A DNA stretch of 64,000 bases, taken from Lepas anatifera (Eukaryota; Arthropoda; Thecostraca; Lepadidae). The stretch spans positions 496,001-560,000 of the forward strand of contig JAOTON010001136.1 in NCBI GenBank assembly GCA_034440635.1. Reading direction: 5' to 3'. Shown in pieces: positions 1-13,393 of the stretch; within the stretch, counting starts at the first letter, position 1, and each line of letters begins with the position of its first letter. The notes beneath the pieces are model-generated. The model was not told where the DNA came from. It did not search any database and was given only the letters and a program-made list of their open reading frames with translations. A program made the position numbers and the translations under genes.

Positions 1-1918
1 CAACCACACTGTTGCGCTCATCCAGATAGACAAGGCGCCTCACCCCTTACACTATTTGTCACGTACACCCTACGCCCGCATCTCTACGAACGGATGAGCT
101 TCCTGGGCCGTCGGTTGCGGGCGGCATGTTTGAGTGGGGTCAGGCGCGTGACCCCGGCTGCACGCGCGGCCGGCATCCGAATCCGACAGCTGGAGCGGCG
201 GGTTCCCAGAGGAACTGAGAACCTGGAGGACAGACTGCGGCCGCACAATGGACGGATGCTGGAGACAACAGCTGCCCGCCGAGAGTCCCATCTGTACCTG
301 GATATACGCACCACTGAGCCGGCAACGACGCTGGGAATCCTCCGCAAGATGGGAATATTCTGAATGACGTCGACTACTGTATTCCAGGTCAGAGAATCGG
401 CGGACAATTGGTTTATTGAGGATTCATCTCAGTATCATGCCAAGTGAGCAACGAACACTCAAAAACGGCTTGTAATCAACTTGGTACCTATGGCCAATGT
501 GCAGTATATATAATTGCAATTTGTAGGCGGTGGAAAACTGCCGTTGCTTTAATAATTATATTTTCAATGGGGTTGATAGTTATTCAACAGCCACCATGTT
601 CTGACATACTCACCCAGCGCGCTTAAGTGTCCCTTCACCCACTATTGAGAACGCATTAAAAAGCTTGGCTATTAAAAAAAGTTTAATAAAAAGGGAGAGA
701 TTGTGACAGTGCCCTTATGTAAAGAAGTACGTTGACAAAAATGATCATTTGCCTCCCCATGTTTGAGTGGGGAACTGTTATTTGCTACAAGGAGACAACC
801 AAGGGTAGACAACCATTGAATTTCTTAAAGCCTAGATGTCGTTCACACAATAGTCACTCTGGCATTTTATCAACTTGGACCACGGCCTGAGTAACCCACG
901 GATTGTGCCCAGCAGTGCGTCAAGACTAAACCAGTAGTTTACGACTTACTTTCTTTTTTTGACTTTCCAGTGGTAATAAAAGTTTGGTGAAGTATTTGGG
1001 CTTCCGAATAGTATTTGCATAATAATTATATAATATGATTTGCATGCATTGTTTTATCTTGGGCATTGTGTTTTTGGTGTTTGGAATTAAGGTACATAAA
1101 ACTTGAAACACTAATCTACGATATAATATGAAAACTGGATAGTTCCAGGATTATTAACAAACTTCTACATAAAATAACAAGGTATTTATATTCATCATTC
1201 CTATACAAATTTATCAATTTATATTATATGATCTTTTGAATTTTAAAATGCTAAATACCCGTTGTGCTGTAATTCTCATAAACAAGTGCACTTTACAGAG
1301 ACGGTTTCTTGTATGCTTAAAATGAGGCAAAAGAGAAAAAATCACCCCATGAAAGTATACTGTTGGGACAAAGATGTATCCGAACGGCCCTGAACGACGC
1401 CGGATGAGTACCGCAGTAATGGGCGCACTGTCCTTTCCCTTCCAGTGGGCTTTTTAGACCACAGCCGTTAATGGGAGAGGAGCTCCCATGGGGCGTTCCA
1501 CACCAATTCCGGGAATGTGCATATATATGGAGGCGCAGAAGCAGTGGAAGGAGTTGGCGGTGTTTTTTTAGAGCTGTGAAGCCGCTTCCTGGTGACCTCA
1601 CCCTCTGCTGATTGAAAGGGGTGGTGTTTGCTTGAACCATACATGCTCAAAGAGTCAGATATGTCTTTGGGGACGAAAATATGTATTTTGTAAAAATTCA
1701 AACAACCTGATTTGTCATCTTGTAACTACTAGAACTACTATATCTAAAGTATATGTACAGGTAAATCCCAGAAAGCTTACCTACCATAAATCATCGATAA
1801 ATCACTAACGCCTTGAAAATATTACCCAAACGTTACAAACATGTCTTGTCGGGGACGATACCGAGCACTTTCACCAGCAGAGTACTTCTAAAATCCCTAA
1901 AGAACCACTTGGGCCCCT
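1..1918. other. Unique non-coding sequence
   Basis: No gene is recognised. Bases 60-360 are GC- and CpG-rich and hold a short open frame (94-363, +) of Arg-rich, low-complexity character with no motif I know. From about 420 to 1300 the sequence is AT-rich. Bases 752-778 form a small CCCC/GGGG hairpin that recurs near 57.36 kb. Confidence 0.6.
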
Positions 1919-2058
<140 letters not shown>

Positions 2059-2463
2059 AAGAGAGCGTGGCGTTAGCAGCCCCAGGCTACTTCTGTTTGG
2101 CTGAGGGAGACCAGCTGCCTTCTATGCAACAGACACCGGCAATCTCGTACACGCAAGTCAACAGCTTTCGATCACGTGGCGCTCCAGACAGAGTGTAAAC
2201 TTCCTTCCGAGCTCCAGTTAAAGTCACTGAAAACAGCAAGAGCGTCCCACCGTCTGTGGCTTAATTAGAGTCGAGGCTGCCGCATCTGAATATACAAAAA
2301 GTGCTAATCAGGTAGAGTTGTTAACGGTGCTGAAAGGAAAACCACAGTGGAATCCATCACTATCAGCTCACATTTGCGTATCCTTCTTGCAATGATGCAT
2401 TCCATCTTTGTGTTCCTTTTTCATCCATTCAACATTACTTTGTTGGAACCGTTTCAAAATTCA

Positions 2464-3055
<592 letters not shown>

Positions 3056-3896
3056 ATAGTCTTTGTAAATACTTACAACACCTACAATTTGTCAACCTCA
3101 CATAGGACCATAGTTTTACTTTGATAACATACATATGACTTCAGGACTTATCGGAATTTTGCAAAGCAGTTCGGTCCTTAAAAAACACACACAACAAAAT
3201 GCTTCGCATTCATAAGTAGACTATTGTCTGACGATGCCTTTGTTGTTAGTTCACCGAGGGCAAACGGGGGAAAACCCGCTTAGAAAATGCTTATGTAAAA
3301 CAACAGCAGCTCATGCTATATATTCCACTATCATTCCTGGAGGGCATATTGCTACACTGAGAAACATTAATTTAATCTAAGTAGAACAAACTTCTCGGGG
3401 ACGCTATAAGACGCTCTGACCCAGCGCATTGGCGCCGAATTGTCTATTGCCGCGCCCCTTTCTCTGTTAGGCACGCGAAGCTGCACCAACTACCCAGAGT
3501 TCGTCAACTAACGGATGCCCCAACTGATCCCTGAGCCGATGGTGGTTTGGAACGGATAAGCCAGAATAGTTTGAATCATTTCTGATAGATTATGGATTTC
3601 AATTCTCTTGTTTGGCCGACTAGTGGCTGTTAACGCATTGTATCCGAATATAGATTCTCCAACAAAATAATCCGGATTGGTTGGGTAATCTGCGTCACGG
3701 CCCGCTCTGGATCTGAAATATCCAGGCCGTGACGCTCTCTGCAGCTACGGCGCTGTACCGGCGACAGTCGCGCTGCGCCACGCTTGCCCCAGGGGGTTCG
3801 TGCCGCTCCGGTAGCAGACCCACTGAGAACTTTCCCACCTTTTTGGTCGGTAGCGTGCGCCGGCGTGCGAGCGGATGAAGTGGATGGGCAGAAGGC
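3056..3896. other. Unique non-coding sequence
   Basis: Mixed-composition sequence with no recognisable gene. The last 200 bases become GC-rich and lead into the 76-bp tandem repeat. Confidence 0.5.
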
Positions 3897-4273
3897 ACCA
3901 GGCAAAGAGGCGGTCTCTCGGCGTATCCGCTCTCACCCACGCTAAGCGACTAGGGAAGGGAAGTGGACTCAGAACCTGGCACAGAGGGTGGCTCTCGGCG
4001 AACCCGCTCTAACCCTAGCTAAGCGACTAGGGAAGGAGGTGGACCCAGCACCTGCACAGAGGCGGTCTCTCGGCGTATCCTACCCTGGCTGGGCGACAAG
4101 GGAAGGGAGGTGGACCCAGCACCAGGCACAGAGGGAGTCTCTCAACGTATCTGCTATCACCCCGGCTAAGCGACTAGGGAAGGGAGGTGGACCCAGCACC
4201 TGGCACAGAGGCGGTCTCTCGGCGTATCTGCTATCACCCAGGCTAAGTGACTAGGGAAGGGAAGTGGACCCAG
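3897..4273. repeat. 76-bp minisatellite, 5 copies
   Basis: Five consecutive units start at about 3897, 3974, 4050, 4121 and 4198, with lengths of 77, 76, 71, 77 and 76 bp. Each carries a GGCACAGAGG-like start, a TCTCGGCGTATC segment, GCTAAGCGACTAGGGAAGG and a GTGGACCCAG end. Unit 3 has a short internal deletion. Units differ at several sites each, so this is an older array. Confidence 0.93.
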
Positions 4274-4367
4274 TACTAGATGGTTCTGAGGTGCTCAACG
4301 GCCAGTTGACAAAACAAGCAAACCAAGTTAACTAATTGAAGATGTCAGGGCTAGCTCACCCGTACCC

Positions 4368-4567
4368 CATAGGCGCAGGGACTGTTTCCAAGTTGGGGGG
4401 TAAAGTTGTCGCTGCTGGTGGGATCAAATATGATTCAGCCTATCACTTGAATTGTTAACGGAAAGGGTACGGAATTAGCTCAAGTTGGGGAGGCACTGAC
4501 CTAAGTCCGAAAGTCGGGGGGGCAGTGGCCCTGCTCCCACCCCGCACCCCTCTGTTCCTGCGTCATG
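4368..4567. mobile_element. Short hAT-like MITE, candidate
   Basis: The left end reads CATAGGCGCAGG and the right end, reverse-complemented, reads CATGACGCAGG, giving imperfect 11-bp terminal inverted repeats about 200 bp apart. G-rich runs (GGGGGG) lie just inside both ends, as in many short hAT-type elements. I see no convincing 8-bp target duplication, so this could instead be two unrelated transposon ends. It encodes nothing. Confidence 0.45.
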
Positions 4568-6404
4568 CCAGTACTACACTTTTATTTTTACGACCAGGAT
4601 AACTATTTTCTCTATCAAAGGTCAGTTTTCATCCCAAGACCAGGGTGTTTCTCCAAAGAAAAGGGACTTTTGAAGTCGTACAAGGGAGAAAATAATGAGT
4701 ATCCCAGAGCACAGACTGAGTAGATTAGGCATCATATTGTGATACATTGTCATATTGAAGGGATCATTGACACTTCATTGAGTACCAGTAACAGTTTCAC
4801 AAATATTAAATATTTTCGTTACCCCAGTTTTTTTTCCCCAATTGCTGGCTGGATTGGGGTTTTTCTTAGCTCTGGTGGCACTTGCCTCTTCAGATAACCA
4901 CTTCTGCCACCAGACTGCATTAACGTGTTGCTGAAGTTTTAAGCTGACAAGTGCTCATGATCTCCTCCCGGGTTTGTCGAATATGGTGTGAATGGATATA
5001 AAGATAATTATACACTTTTTTACTTTGCATTTTTGTCTCCTTGAACAACACATTTCAAATTTGATTAATATTTTAAGAAGCTTGGCAGTGAAAACACTCT
5101 GTTTTACTCCATGACCAAGTAAACCTTCTCTTTAAACAAGTTAAAAAAAAACTACCAAGGCTAGCCAAACCACAATTATCGAAAAGTCTAGAATTTTAAG
5201 AGATGGTATTAATACGAATCACCAATTCAAGTACCTACTCATTACGAATTATAGATAAACGAGTTTTGCAATCCATTAGCTTCCAATGGGGATCGGTAGT
5301 TGAAATTTAGCGTAATGTTTTAGACCAGGATAACTATCATTCGAAGGCGTTTCCACGTTTTTTTTGAACGCAAAGTTATTCATATTTCCTGTCAGTCACT
5401 CGTGCGTGACCGTGCGGTTGTGAGCCGTTCAGGCCGTTGCGATCTAAAATGGCAGGACGGCTGCCACTGGTATCGGAGAGTGTTAACGCCCACACTGGAG
5501 AGGGGTCCGGTTCTAACGCGCACTGGGGGGGATGGTAGACCCTCTTGATACATAAAAAACTAAGAGGGTTAGAAAAAACGCCAGTTTGAGGATTGGTGGA
5601 GACTATGGCAATCTATAATATGGCTTACTTTCATTGACATTAATTAACTCTATCTCGTCACACAGTCCAAAGAAGCTTGCGAGCAGCCGGAGGATGGCAT
5701 TCAAACGGGACAGAGCTTCCGGAGACGCGGCCCAGTCCAGTCGTCAGGCCAGCCGGGCCGGCCCACAGGCAACAGGGCCAGACCGGACCTGTCCGAATCG
5801 CCATCAATCAGCAGACAAACGGAGGTAAACGCCATAAAGTGGACGCCGCCGCCCTTCGGCTCCACCACGCTGCTAATTGCCGGCTGACACGCGGCGTCGC
5901 TGCAGCCACTTTTGATCCGCACACTTACACCTACATAAAAAGCCTATCGACTACAAATACAGGCGGGTTTGAAGAGGAAACCACCAGCAAAGCCCGGTCT
6001 GGCGATGTATGCATTTTGATAAGAATCACTGGCATTATAGGGGATATTGCTGATGGGAATCACCCATACAAGTACTCATCACGAATCCTGTATACACGGA
6101 TTTTGCTGGCCGTTAAATTTGAACCTGTAGCAAGGAAAAACGGCAACGAACTCTGGGGCTTAAAGCGCAAAAAGACACTATCAGTTCAACTTTAAGATAG
6201 TTCATGATTTGCACAAAAATCTAATCATAATATCCAACATGCAGTGCCATTATTTTCTCGTTTCGTAACCGTAGGTTTTTGTTTCAACGTCAAAAGTTTA
6301 GCATTGTCTAACAGGAGTGGTTCCAAGAATGTGAGCTATGCCCACATATGGCGGCATGGATCCATTTTGTGAGGGAAAATAAATTTACAAAGTCCTATTG
6401 GAAC
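4568..6404. other. Unique sequence with a CpG-rich patch
   Basis: AT-rich to 5440. Bases 5660-5910 are GC/CpG-rich and sit inside an open frame (5677-6195, +, 172 codons), one of the longer frames outside simple repeats. Its predicted product has no motif I recognise and its composition changes abruptly half way, so I read it as a chance frame. A first exon cannot be excluded. Confidence 0.4.
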
Positions 6405-6444
6405 CGTTTTTAACAAGACAGAGCTCTGTGTCTTGTTAAAAACG
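6405..6444. repeat. Perfect 16-bp-arm hairpin
   Basis: CGTTTTTAACAAGACA at 6405-6420 is exactly reverse-complemented at 6429-6444 around an 8-base spacer (GAGCTCTG). Short perfect palindromes like this can be junctions of head-to-head MITE ends or cruciform-forming sites. No coding frame is associated. Confidence 0.9.
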
Positions 6445-8395
6445 ATTCGAAGTGTAGCATTCGCAAGGTTCTCGTCTAGCGCTCGCTCTGGTGCAGATAA
6501 GAACACGGCCCTTGATGCAGTCCATGCCAGGAAATACTCAAATAATAAAACAGCTGCACATAATTAGCCTATTTCTTGTGTATTGCCTTCACTTTACGCT
6601 TCAAATGGGACATATCTTTTAAAAACTGCATGCCTAGAAGATAGATTCAGTTCGCTTTTTCAATATTTTCAGTGCAATTGTTGCCGCTCCGCTGGAAAGA
6701 AGTGAAAAAGTAGATGCAGCCATCACATCGAGAAACAGTTAATACCTTGACGGATTAATTTATGTGCATTACGAAAGGCGAGGTAACGGCCCACTGACTT
6801 GCCAGACGGGAGGGCTGGGAGCCATATCAACTGGTCACTGAAGCATCCCGTTGAGCGCGCATGCCTCCACGCTGTCAGTCTCACACAGAAGTCCACTTCT
6901 CCGACTGACATGTGGCCGACCAATGCAGCCTCGGTGCAGGAGATGTATGGCAGCGATGCATCCCGCAACATGGAAATGCCATATAACACTTTACTAGTCG
7001 ACTACAAACAACCGTGAGAGCCTTTTCCAGTTCAAATGCCAATGGTAATACCAACAAGGGCATAATGCTGAAATATGTAAGGTGGGAATATCTACATGAT
7101 GCAGCACAGCTTCTGTTGAGTGTTCATCCTATTGTTAAAGCAGCTCACAATTTTCCGTCGCCGTCTTCAACCAAGGAAAAGTAAAAAAAGAAACATGTAT
7201 AGAGAAGAGTGTAATTTGTAGCCTCCCAAAACTATCTGTCAAAACTATCTAAAAATTAAACAAGTTAATGTAAATTAGATAAGTTATTGTCATTACAAAG
7301 AGACAAAACGTTTTTGGTTTCTGTCTTAGCATTTCATCCTTCTAGATTTTTTCAAGATGATAAAGCATTTGCCAAAAGGCGTTCGTAAAAAATACATAAG
7401 GAGTCAACATTATTATCTTCAATTTTAAAATTAAGATCACAGTTCTCATGTCAAACTGCTCTTCTCCGAACTAATGAGAAACGAAAGTATTTCGTTTAGA
7501 AACAACAACACAGTTTACAACGCTCCAGCCCCTTCAAGAACTCGCAAAGTTGAATTGTCAATTCGTGTCCTGACTGCAACCTCCTGACCCCCGGCGCCAG
7601 CGCGCGGAGCAGACAGTCACAATGCGCGCGTTGCAGTCGCTGCGTGAATGCAGTCCTATTGCACTAGTCATGACCTGCAGTGAGGCAGCCGCTGCACTCC
7701 CTGCAGTACGCAGCTAGTGACCAGGGCCGCCGGTGACTGCAGAACGCTACCGCCCACGGACGGCGCCAGCCTCGGGGCTCATCTCTCTCTCTCCCTCTCC
7801 TTCCTCCCCCTCTCTCTCTCTCTCTCTCAAGATACTTGTGTGATAAGTGACGAAGCAAGTTCTTTCGAGGCATGGGCACAGTTCATTACTTTTTGAGACA
7901 CTCAGTTAGTTGCAGAACACTTCTATGTAGAAATGCCAACTAGCTGTGTGTCTTGTTTTGTTTTCTGCTCACAGTTCAGTTCACGGCAATCCGGCTAAAT
8001 CTCATCTCCCCAGAATTTGAGATTTAGACCAATCTGAGCTGCAGCATTTACATATAAATGGGTCTTGACGAGCACAGGAAGGGTTCTGAAACAGTAAAGG
8101 CCTCAGAATGTACCGACGCCTTGGACCGGGTATTATGCACAGTCGGAGAAACGATAAATCACCCGCTGCCGGCAACATGGGGTGCAGCAATGGCGGAGCC
8201 CACGCCCTGGTTAGATTCCAACTCCTGCTGCCTCCGGGATCCTCCATGAAAACAACGGACGGGGATGTACGGTCCACAGAAAATACAATCTTAGAACTTT
8301 CCCAGGTTGAATATGCCTAGTAGATGCTTCGATACATTTCCCACAAAGCTAAAGTTAACTGAAACTGAAGTCATATGCAGCAGATCAGCTTAATT
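6445..8395. other. Unique non-coding sequence
   Basis: No gene is recognised. AT-rich from 7130 to 7560, then a GC-rich stretch (7570-7780) that ends in the pyrimidine tract at 7781-7828. Confidence 0.5.
7781..7828. repeat. (TC)n-rich pyrimidine tract
   Basis: About 48 bases of CT repeats with C-rich interruptions (CTCCCTCTCCTTCCTCCCCC in the middle). Confidence 0.95.
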
Positions 8396-8548
8396 CAATG
8401 GCGGATCCATGTCTTGGGAAGGGGGGGCTCGAGCCTCCCCAGCCATTTCCTCTGATTAGTCTCCACCTATACAGTTATTATAGACACTCTGACATTTCAG
8501 GACAGGGGAGGGGTTTCAGACCGCTAGCCCACCTTGCATCCGCTACTG
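8396..8548. mobile_element. 153-bp hAT-type MITE
   Basis: The left end is CAATGGCGGATCCATG and the right end, reverse-complemented, is CAGTAGCGGATGCAAG. These are imperfect 16-bp terminal inverted repeats matching the GGCGGATCC ends seen at 10.6, 13.0 and 25.8 kb. G-runs lie inside the left end. The flanks share only TAATT, so the target duplication is decayed. Non-coding. Confidence 0.7.
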
Positions 8549-10556
8549 ACTAATTAATGTTGAAAAGAACAAGAGTAGGTCAATGAGAACGATGAAATAT
8601 TTTGGCAATACCTTTGATTGATGACTACCTCACCTGTTAATTACTGAAGGCCTAACCTGGGGAGAAGAGTTCAGTAACGGAGACCGACCTGCCAATTAGG
8701 AGGAGGAACACTTCTTTTTAAGGTGGAACATATTTACCTAATCTGGAATTTGGAATTTCGCAGACAGGATAATAATTTATAGTGATGAGTCTGAGGAAGG
8801 ACCGATGATAATGATACCGTCTTCACAGAGACCACAGAGGGGGCGAAAATGAGCAAAATACTCAGCTTTTAAAGTAAGTAATTGGTTGGAGATCAAATAA
8901 GAAGGGTAGGCTTTGATTTACTTTAGGGTCGATAACGGCCTCTGCTGCCCCCTTCCAAAATTCTGGAGTATAATAAATCATAGACGTTTATGTTTGGCAT
9001 GAAATAAAGACATGCTACCGTGGATATGATAATAATTATCGGGGCACTACTGTTGCAATACTGTTTGTTCAGAAAATTCTGAGGGAGAATGTTTTGAAAA
9101 TATTAGATGTGATTAAGATTTCCAGACGATTTTTGACAGGAAGTCCAAACACAACTTTAATATAAGCCTTTAATCATATTTCCGTCATGAGTTCGGTAGA
9201 TTTATATAAAAATCTCTCAAATGGGCCCAAGAGATGCTACTTATTGTAGTTTCATTTAGCGCTGTTTCAAAATCACGTCAATGTAGAGCTTCACCATGTC
9301 TGAATTTACTGCCACGACTTCAGCTGCAATCGGGTCATGTTGCTGACAAACATGAATAACCGAGAAAAGAATGACGAGAAAAAGGTCATGCTAACAACAA
9401 CCAACAACTCCATCCTGTGGAGTACAGACACGATTAGTGGCATAGCGATTTAGTAAATAAAAATAACCTTAATAATCGCCATCACCACAGTTTTATGAAC
9501 CAACAGCGAACACTCCAAAAACATGAATGGCGTCACCACAAAAAAGCGTGTCTCATGGGCTCCGGATCCTCTGGCTGCCGTGACCCTTGACCTCCACTAC
9601 CCAGTTCCCTAATGACAGAATCCGGCACACTCGATCTGCGGCGGCCTGGCCGCGGGCAGCTGCTGACAACAATGGAGCACCGCAGACCAGCAAAAAGTGG
9701 CCGCCGATGGCGCTGAAAAAGCGCAGTAGCGGCCCGAACCAGTGCACTGCCGCTGCCCGCTGCCTGCAACCAGCGCGGTCTCCACTGTCCAACCCAGTGT
9801 ACCTGCTGCGTCATTGGTTCAGGCGCAGCGCGCTCTGTACAGTGGTGGTAGCAGAATCACTTTCAGGTGTAACTTGACCGCAGCACGCCTCTATAATCGA
9901 TTAATAGAATGTTGTTACCAGTTGAATATTCTATAAATCCAGGTGTCCCCATTGAGACCTCTTTCGCCTCCTGCACCAGGGAATTATACGTCATCACGCT
10001 GTGCGGTGAATTCCGAGTAGAACCGGTCACGTGACCTTACACAGGCGTGATTCGGCCTTACTGGAGCGCCTTTATTACGCTTGCGCTAAGCACGAGCGTG
10101 GTAAAAATCCGCCAAGTTTTCCCATAACCTTCGCAGAATGCACGGCGCGCGGTGCCCAGCCTAACGACTCTTCGTTTGTTCTCGGAACACAAGGGCAGTG
10201 CGCGGGGAGGGCAGGTGACGCTGCGCGGCAGAATGAGACACTTGTTCCACCAAGGGCGCGTCGAATTTCCGCTGCATGGGGCTTAAAGTACAACATAACC
10301 AAAAAAGCAGGCAACATACGGCTTGTCAGTTCATGCGATCAGCCATATCTTTGCGAGGTTTCTGTTCACTACTTTGTCAAACTTTAAAGGCATTCAACGC
10401 GCCCTTGCGATTGATGTGAAAAACAGTCGGCGATCAACTGCAGACATCGGCAGCCGGGAGCATCCGCACCCGTCTGAAAACGTGACTGCACTGCAAGGGC
10501 GAGGCCGGAAATGCTTTTGTTCGTCTTTAAGGTTGAAACAGAGCCATAGATGCTTA
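8549..10556. other. Unique sequence with a CpG-rich patch
   Basis: No gene is recognised. Bases 9590-9840 are GC- and CpG-rich with overlapping short frames on both strands, which argues against coding. 10030-10290 is moderately GC-rich. Confidence 0.45.
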
Positions 10557-10924
10557 CACTGCATCAGTGGCGGATCCAAAAGGCATTTTCCTCCCCAAAC
10601 GGAAAAGCTCGGGACAAAACTATGTTTTTGCCCCCCAAAGTGATCGACCTCCTTTTTAGTTTATATGCAAGATTTTGGTGCTTCAACTCTCAACTTCAAA
10701 CAGCACCAGTTAAGTTCAGTGTAAATATTAGCCCTCGGACTGGAACAAGTATCTCGAGCCATATTTGTCATCCCGTGACGTTTTTTTGCTTTTCGCCTCA
10801 AATAACCAAAAGTCTTCCGGCTAGTGGTATTGTAGCGCAGCTTTTAATGCGTGACGTTTTTTCGACTTTTGACTTTGGTTTGCCCCTCCCAAACCGACCG
10901 GCTAGATCCGCCCCTGCACTGCAT
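10557..10924. mobile_element. hAT-type MITE with intact 8-bp target duplication
   Basis: The element body is 10565-10916 (352 bp). Its left end is CAGTGGCGGATCCAAAAG and its right end, reverse-complemented, is CAGGGGCGGATCTAG. It is flanked on both sides by the identical octamer CACTGCAT (10557-10564 and 10917-10924). An 8-bp duplication with short TIRs beginning CAG is diagnostic of the hAT superfamily. There is no transposase frame, so it moved with enzyme supplied elsewhere. The unbroken duplication suggests a fairly recent insertion. Confidence 0.93.
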
Positions 10925-13014
10925 GGTTTGAAACTAGTTATGCTCTGATATTGAAATGTTACGCAGATGCTTGTGCGATCCAAACACAGTCCTTGCCGAA
11001 TTAGGTTATACGTTTGAATCGACATATGCATGTCAGCATGCAGCATGAAAGTGAGTCTACTTTTCGTGCCTAAATTTGTTCCTAAGTTTCTGATGAGAGT
11101 GAGAATGTAGCTTGCATGGACAGCCACAAATTCTGACGTTCCTTCTTCACTTCTACGATATGTTTCCAAGCAAAAGGATCAGGGTTGCGATTACGCATTC
11201 AATAGTCATTAATCCTTCCAAAAGATCAGTAACAAAGTCTACGCGGCACAGTAGCTATATTTCTGGTAAATAGTACATACATCAAACATATTGCTGTTGT
11301 GACCACCGCATTCCCGACTGGGACATGGGGACATGCAAGGGGAAATTCCCGAGTTCATAAACTGGCAAAGTTTATCGTTACTTTAAATATTCTGTCAATA
11401 CAAGCAGAAGGTGGCTCAAAAGTCGAGCCAGGGCAGACAACTGTTCTGATACATCCGCAAGTATTACGTTGATCCCTCCATGTTTTATGAGAGCGTGCAT
11501 TCAACACTTGTAAACATAGTCGGTTCCCCAATGGAATCTGCAGAAAGAATATACCCGATCAGTCACTGAAGATGTTTGAAAAAAATCAGGGCACTTCCAT
11601 TACAAGAAATACACCCTCCTGAAATAAAATCCGGAACCAGTGGGAATTTCTTTATAAACATGAGACCGAAGAGAAGCTCAATTCAGATAACCAAACGCAT
11701 CAAAGTCATTTGAGACGCCCCAGGAAGTGCACAGTCGAGCTTGTAAATAACTTGAAGGGGTAAATGCCAGGATATCCGAAGAATTTGGGAGGGGGCGGTT
11801 GAAACAGCCTCTTTTTCACACCCCATGAAAAACCCTTAAATATCTTCAATTCGGGCTGCCTGAAGGACTGCGTGTACACAACGAGTATAGAAACTCTCCT
11901 GTGGCAAGAAAAATCACCATAGAAAGGATCAGAGCCATTTTTCAGTCAGTTTATTGGGAAGTTTCGCACCTGCGTGAAAATGAATTAGAATAATGTAGGG
12001 TATATGAAATATATGACATGGAATGAAGATGTATTCCATAGTCCGTGATTATTCCATTTTGGGAGCGTAAAGCCTTGATGTGAAGGCCACAGAAAGTTCG
12101 GGCCCGATTATTTTTATATTTAGTTTTGGAGGGGGAAGGGGTGTACCCTGTATAAGCACGGTGAAAAAGTGGCCACCGTTTCGACTAGAAGATGTAAATG
12201 TAGAATTTGGAATAAAGAGCGATGCTTATGACTGAGAAGAGTGGCGAGAAATGTAGTCCCAACATCAATTTTTATTGCTGAATTGCATCACTATACCCGG
12301 CGTCTTTAGCTGTTTGATCTAAAACAAAACAAAAATAGCTTGCTCTTTTGTAGGATCAATAAAATATCTAAAATGGTCCCCACAATAAAAATTAGTTGAC
12401 CTTAGAATCTGTACGCCTGGTAGGACTTTATATGTATGCTGATCCGGCCGAATATTCTCCAGAAAGCGCAATTTTCGTGACTGCCAAAAGTTAAATAGAC
12501 TATGTCGGGTGTCCTTGCACAATTTCCACCGCCTCGGGGGAGGGTGGTATCCGACTAAAACCACCCTCTCATACTCACTTTTGCACCAACTTTAAACCAT
12601 ATCTGTTAAAATTTTGGAGTGCCGAGGTGAGAAGCATGATTATAAGTTGACGGGATGTTTAAAGTCCTGCCTCATCGAATCCTGGATGCGAAATATATAT
12701 AATACACTGGGATTATATATTCGGGCACAGCCCTTCATAAGAATCAGATAGGTAAGCGACAAGCGACATAGTTTATAAACGATATCGGGCACAGCCCTTC
12801 ATGAGAATCAGGTAGGTAAACGGTTTTGTAAACATATAAACATATTATAAACAGGTAACCATATATGATGACGCATAAACTCAAATTCTATCTCACTCAT
12901 TCAAGTCTAGCCAATTCAGAAATCTTTGATAAATCTCGGTCCATTAGGTTTGAAACAAAATCGAGAGAATCAACGTTTTTATTGACCAATAAAGACGAAC
13001 GTTATACCAACTGA
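10925..13014. other. Unique non-coding sequence
   Basis: AT-leaning sequence with no recognisable gene. It contains a 9-bp-arm hairpin at 12540-12568 (GAGGGTGGT and its complement) and a small tandem duplication at 12721-12826. Confidence 0.5.
12721..12826. repeat. 64-bp tandem duplication
   Basis: TCGGGCACAGCCCTTCAT starts at 12721 and again at 12785. The two copies continue alike through AGAATCAG.TAGGTAA and then diverge. Confidence 0.88.
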
Positions 13015-13393
13015 CAGGGGCGGATCCAGGAATCGCTAGAGAGACGGGCGGCTGTCATCGAGGGGCGCTTGGAGTCGAAGAGGGGACATTATTCAAATCG
13101 ACCATTATTCAAAGCGGTGCTGACATACTTTCGAAACTTAAATCCCCGTTTCGACGTGCTATTCTACATACAGCGTGGGTGTGATGCGCCATAAATTCCT
13201 CTTATTCCAAAAAGTTAGGGATGTTTGCGAATTTCATCAGAAAATGGATGCCGTTCTCGAAAAATTTAATTTTCCTTCGGGTTTGAGGCATGCGTTGCTG
13301 CTGCTGTACCCTTGGGCCCAGGGGCGCCATCTCTTCTCCAGAGAAGGGGAAGGGGAGGCTACGCCCAATCGCACCCCAGCGAATCCGCCCTTG
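13015..13393. mobile_element. 379-bp hAT-type MITE
   Basis: The left end is CAGGGGCGGATCCAGG and the right end, reverse-complemented, is CAAGGGCGGATTCGC. The flanking octamers CCAACTGA and GCACGTGA agree at 5 of 8 positions, consistent with a decayed target duplication. The left terminus closely matches the solo end at 25757. The inside holds only short frames. Confidence 0.72.

Noticed and set aside
5677..6195. 172-codon frame, possible exon
   Set aside because: No family motif, composition changes abruptly along it, and an opposing frame overlaps the CpG-rich half.
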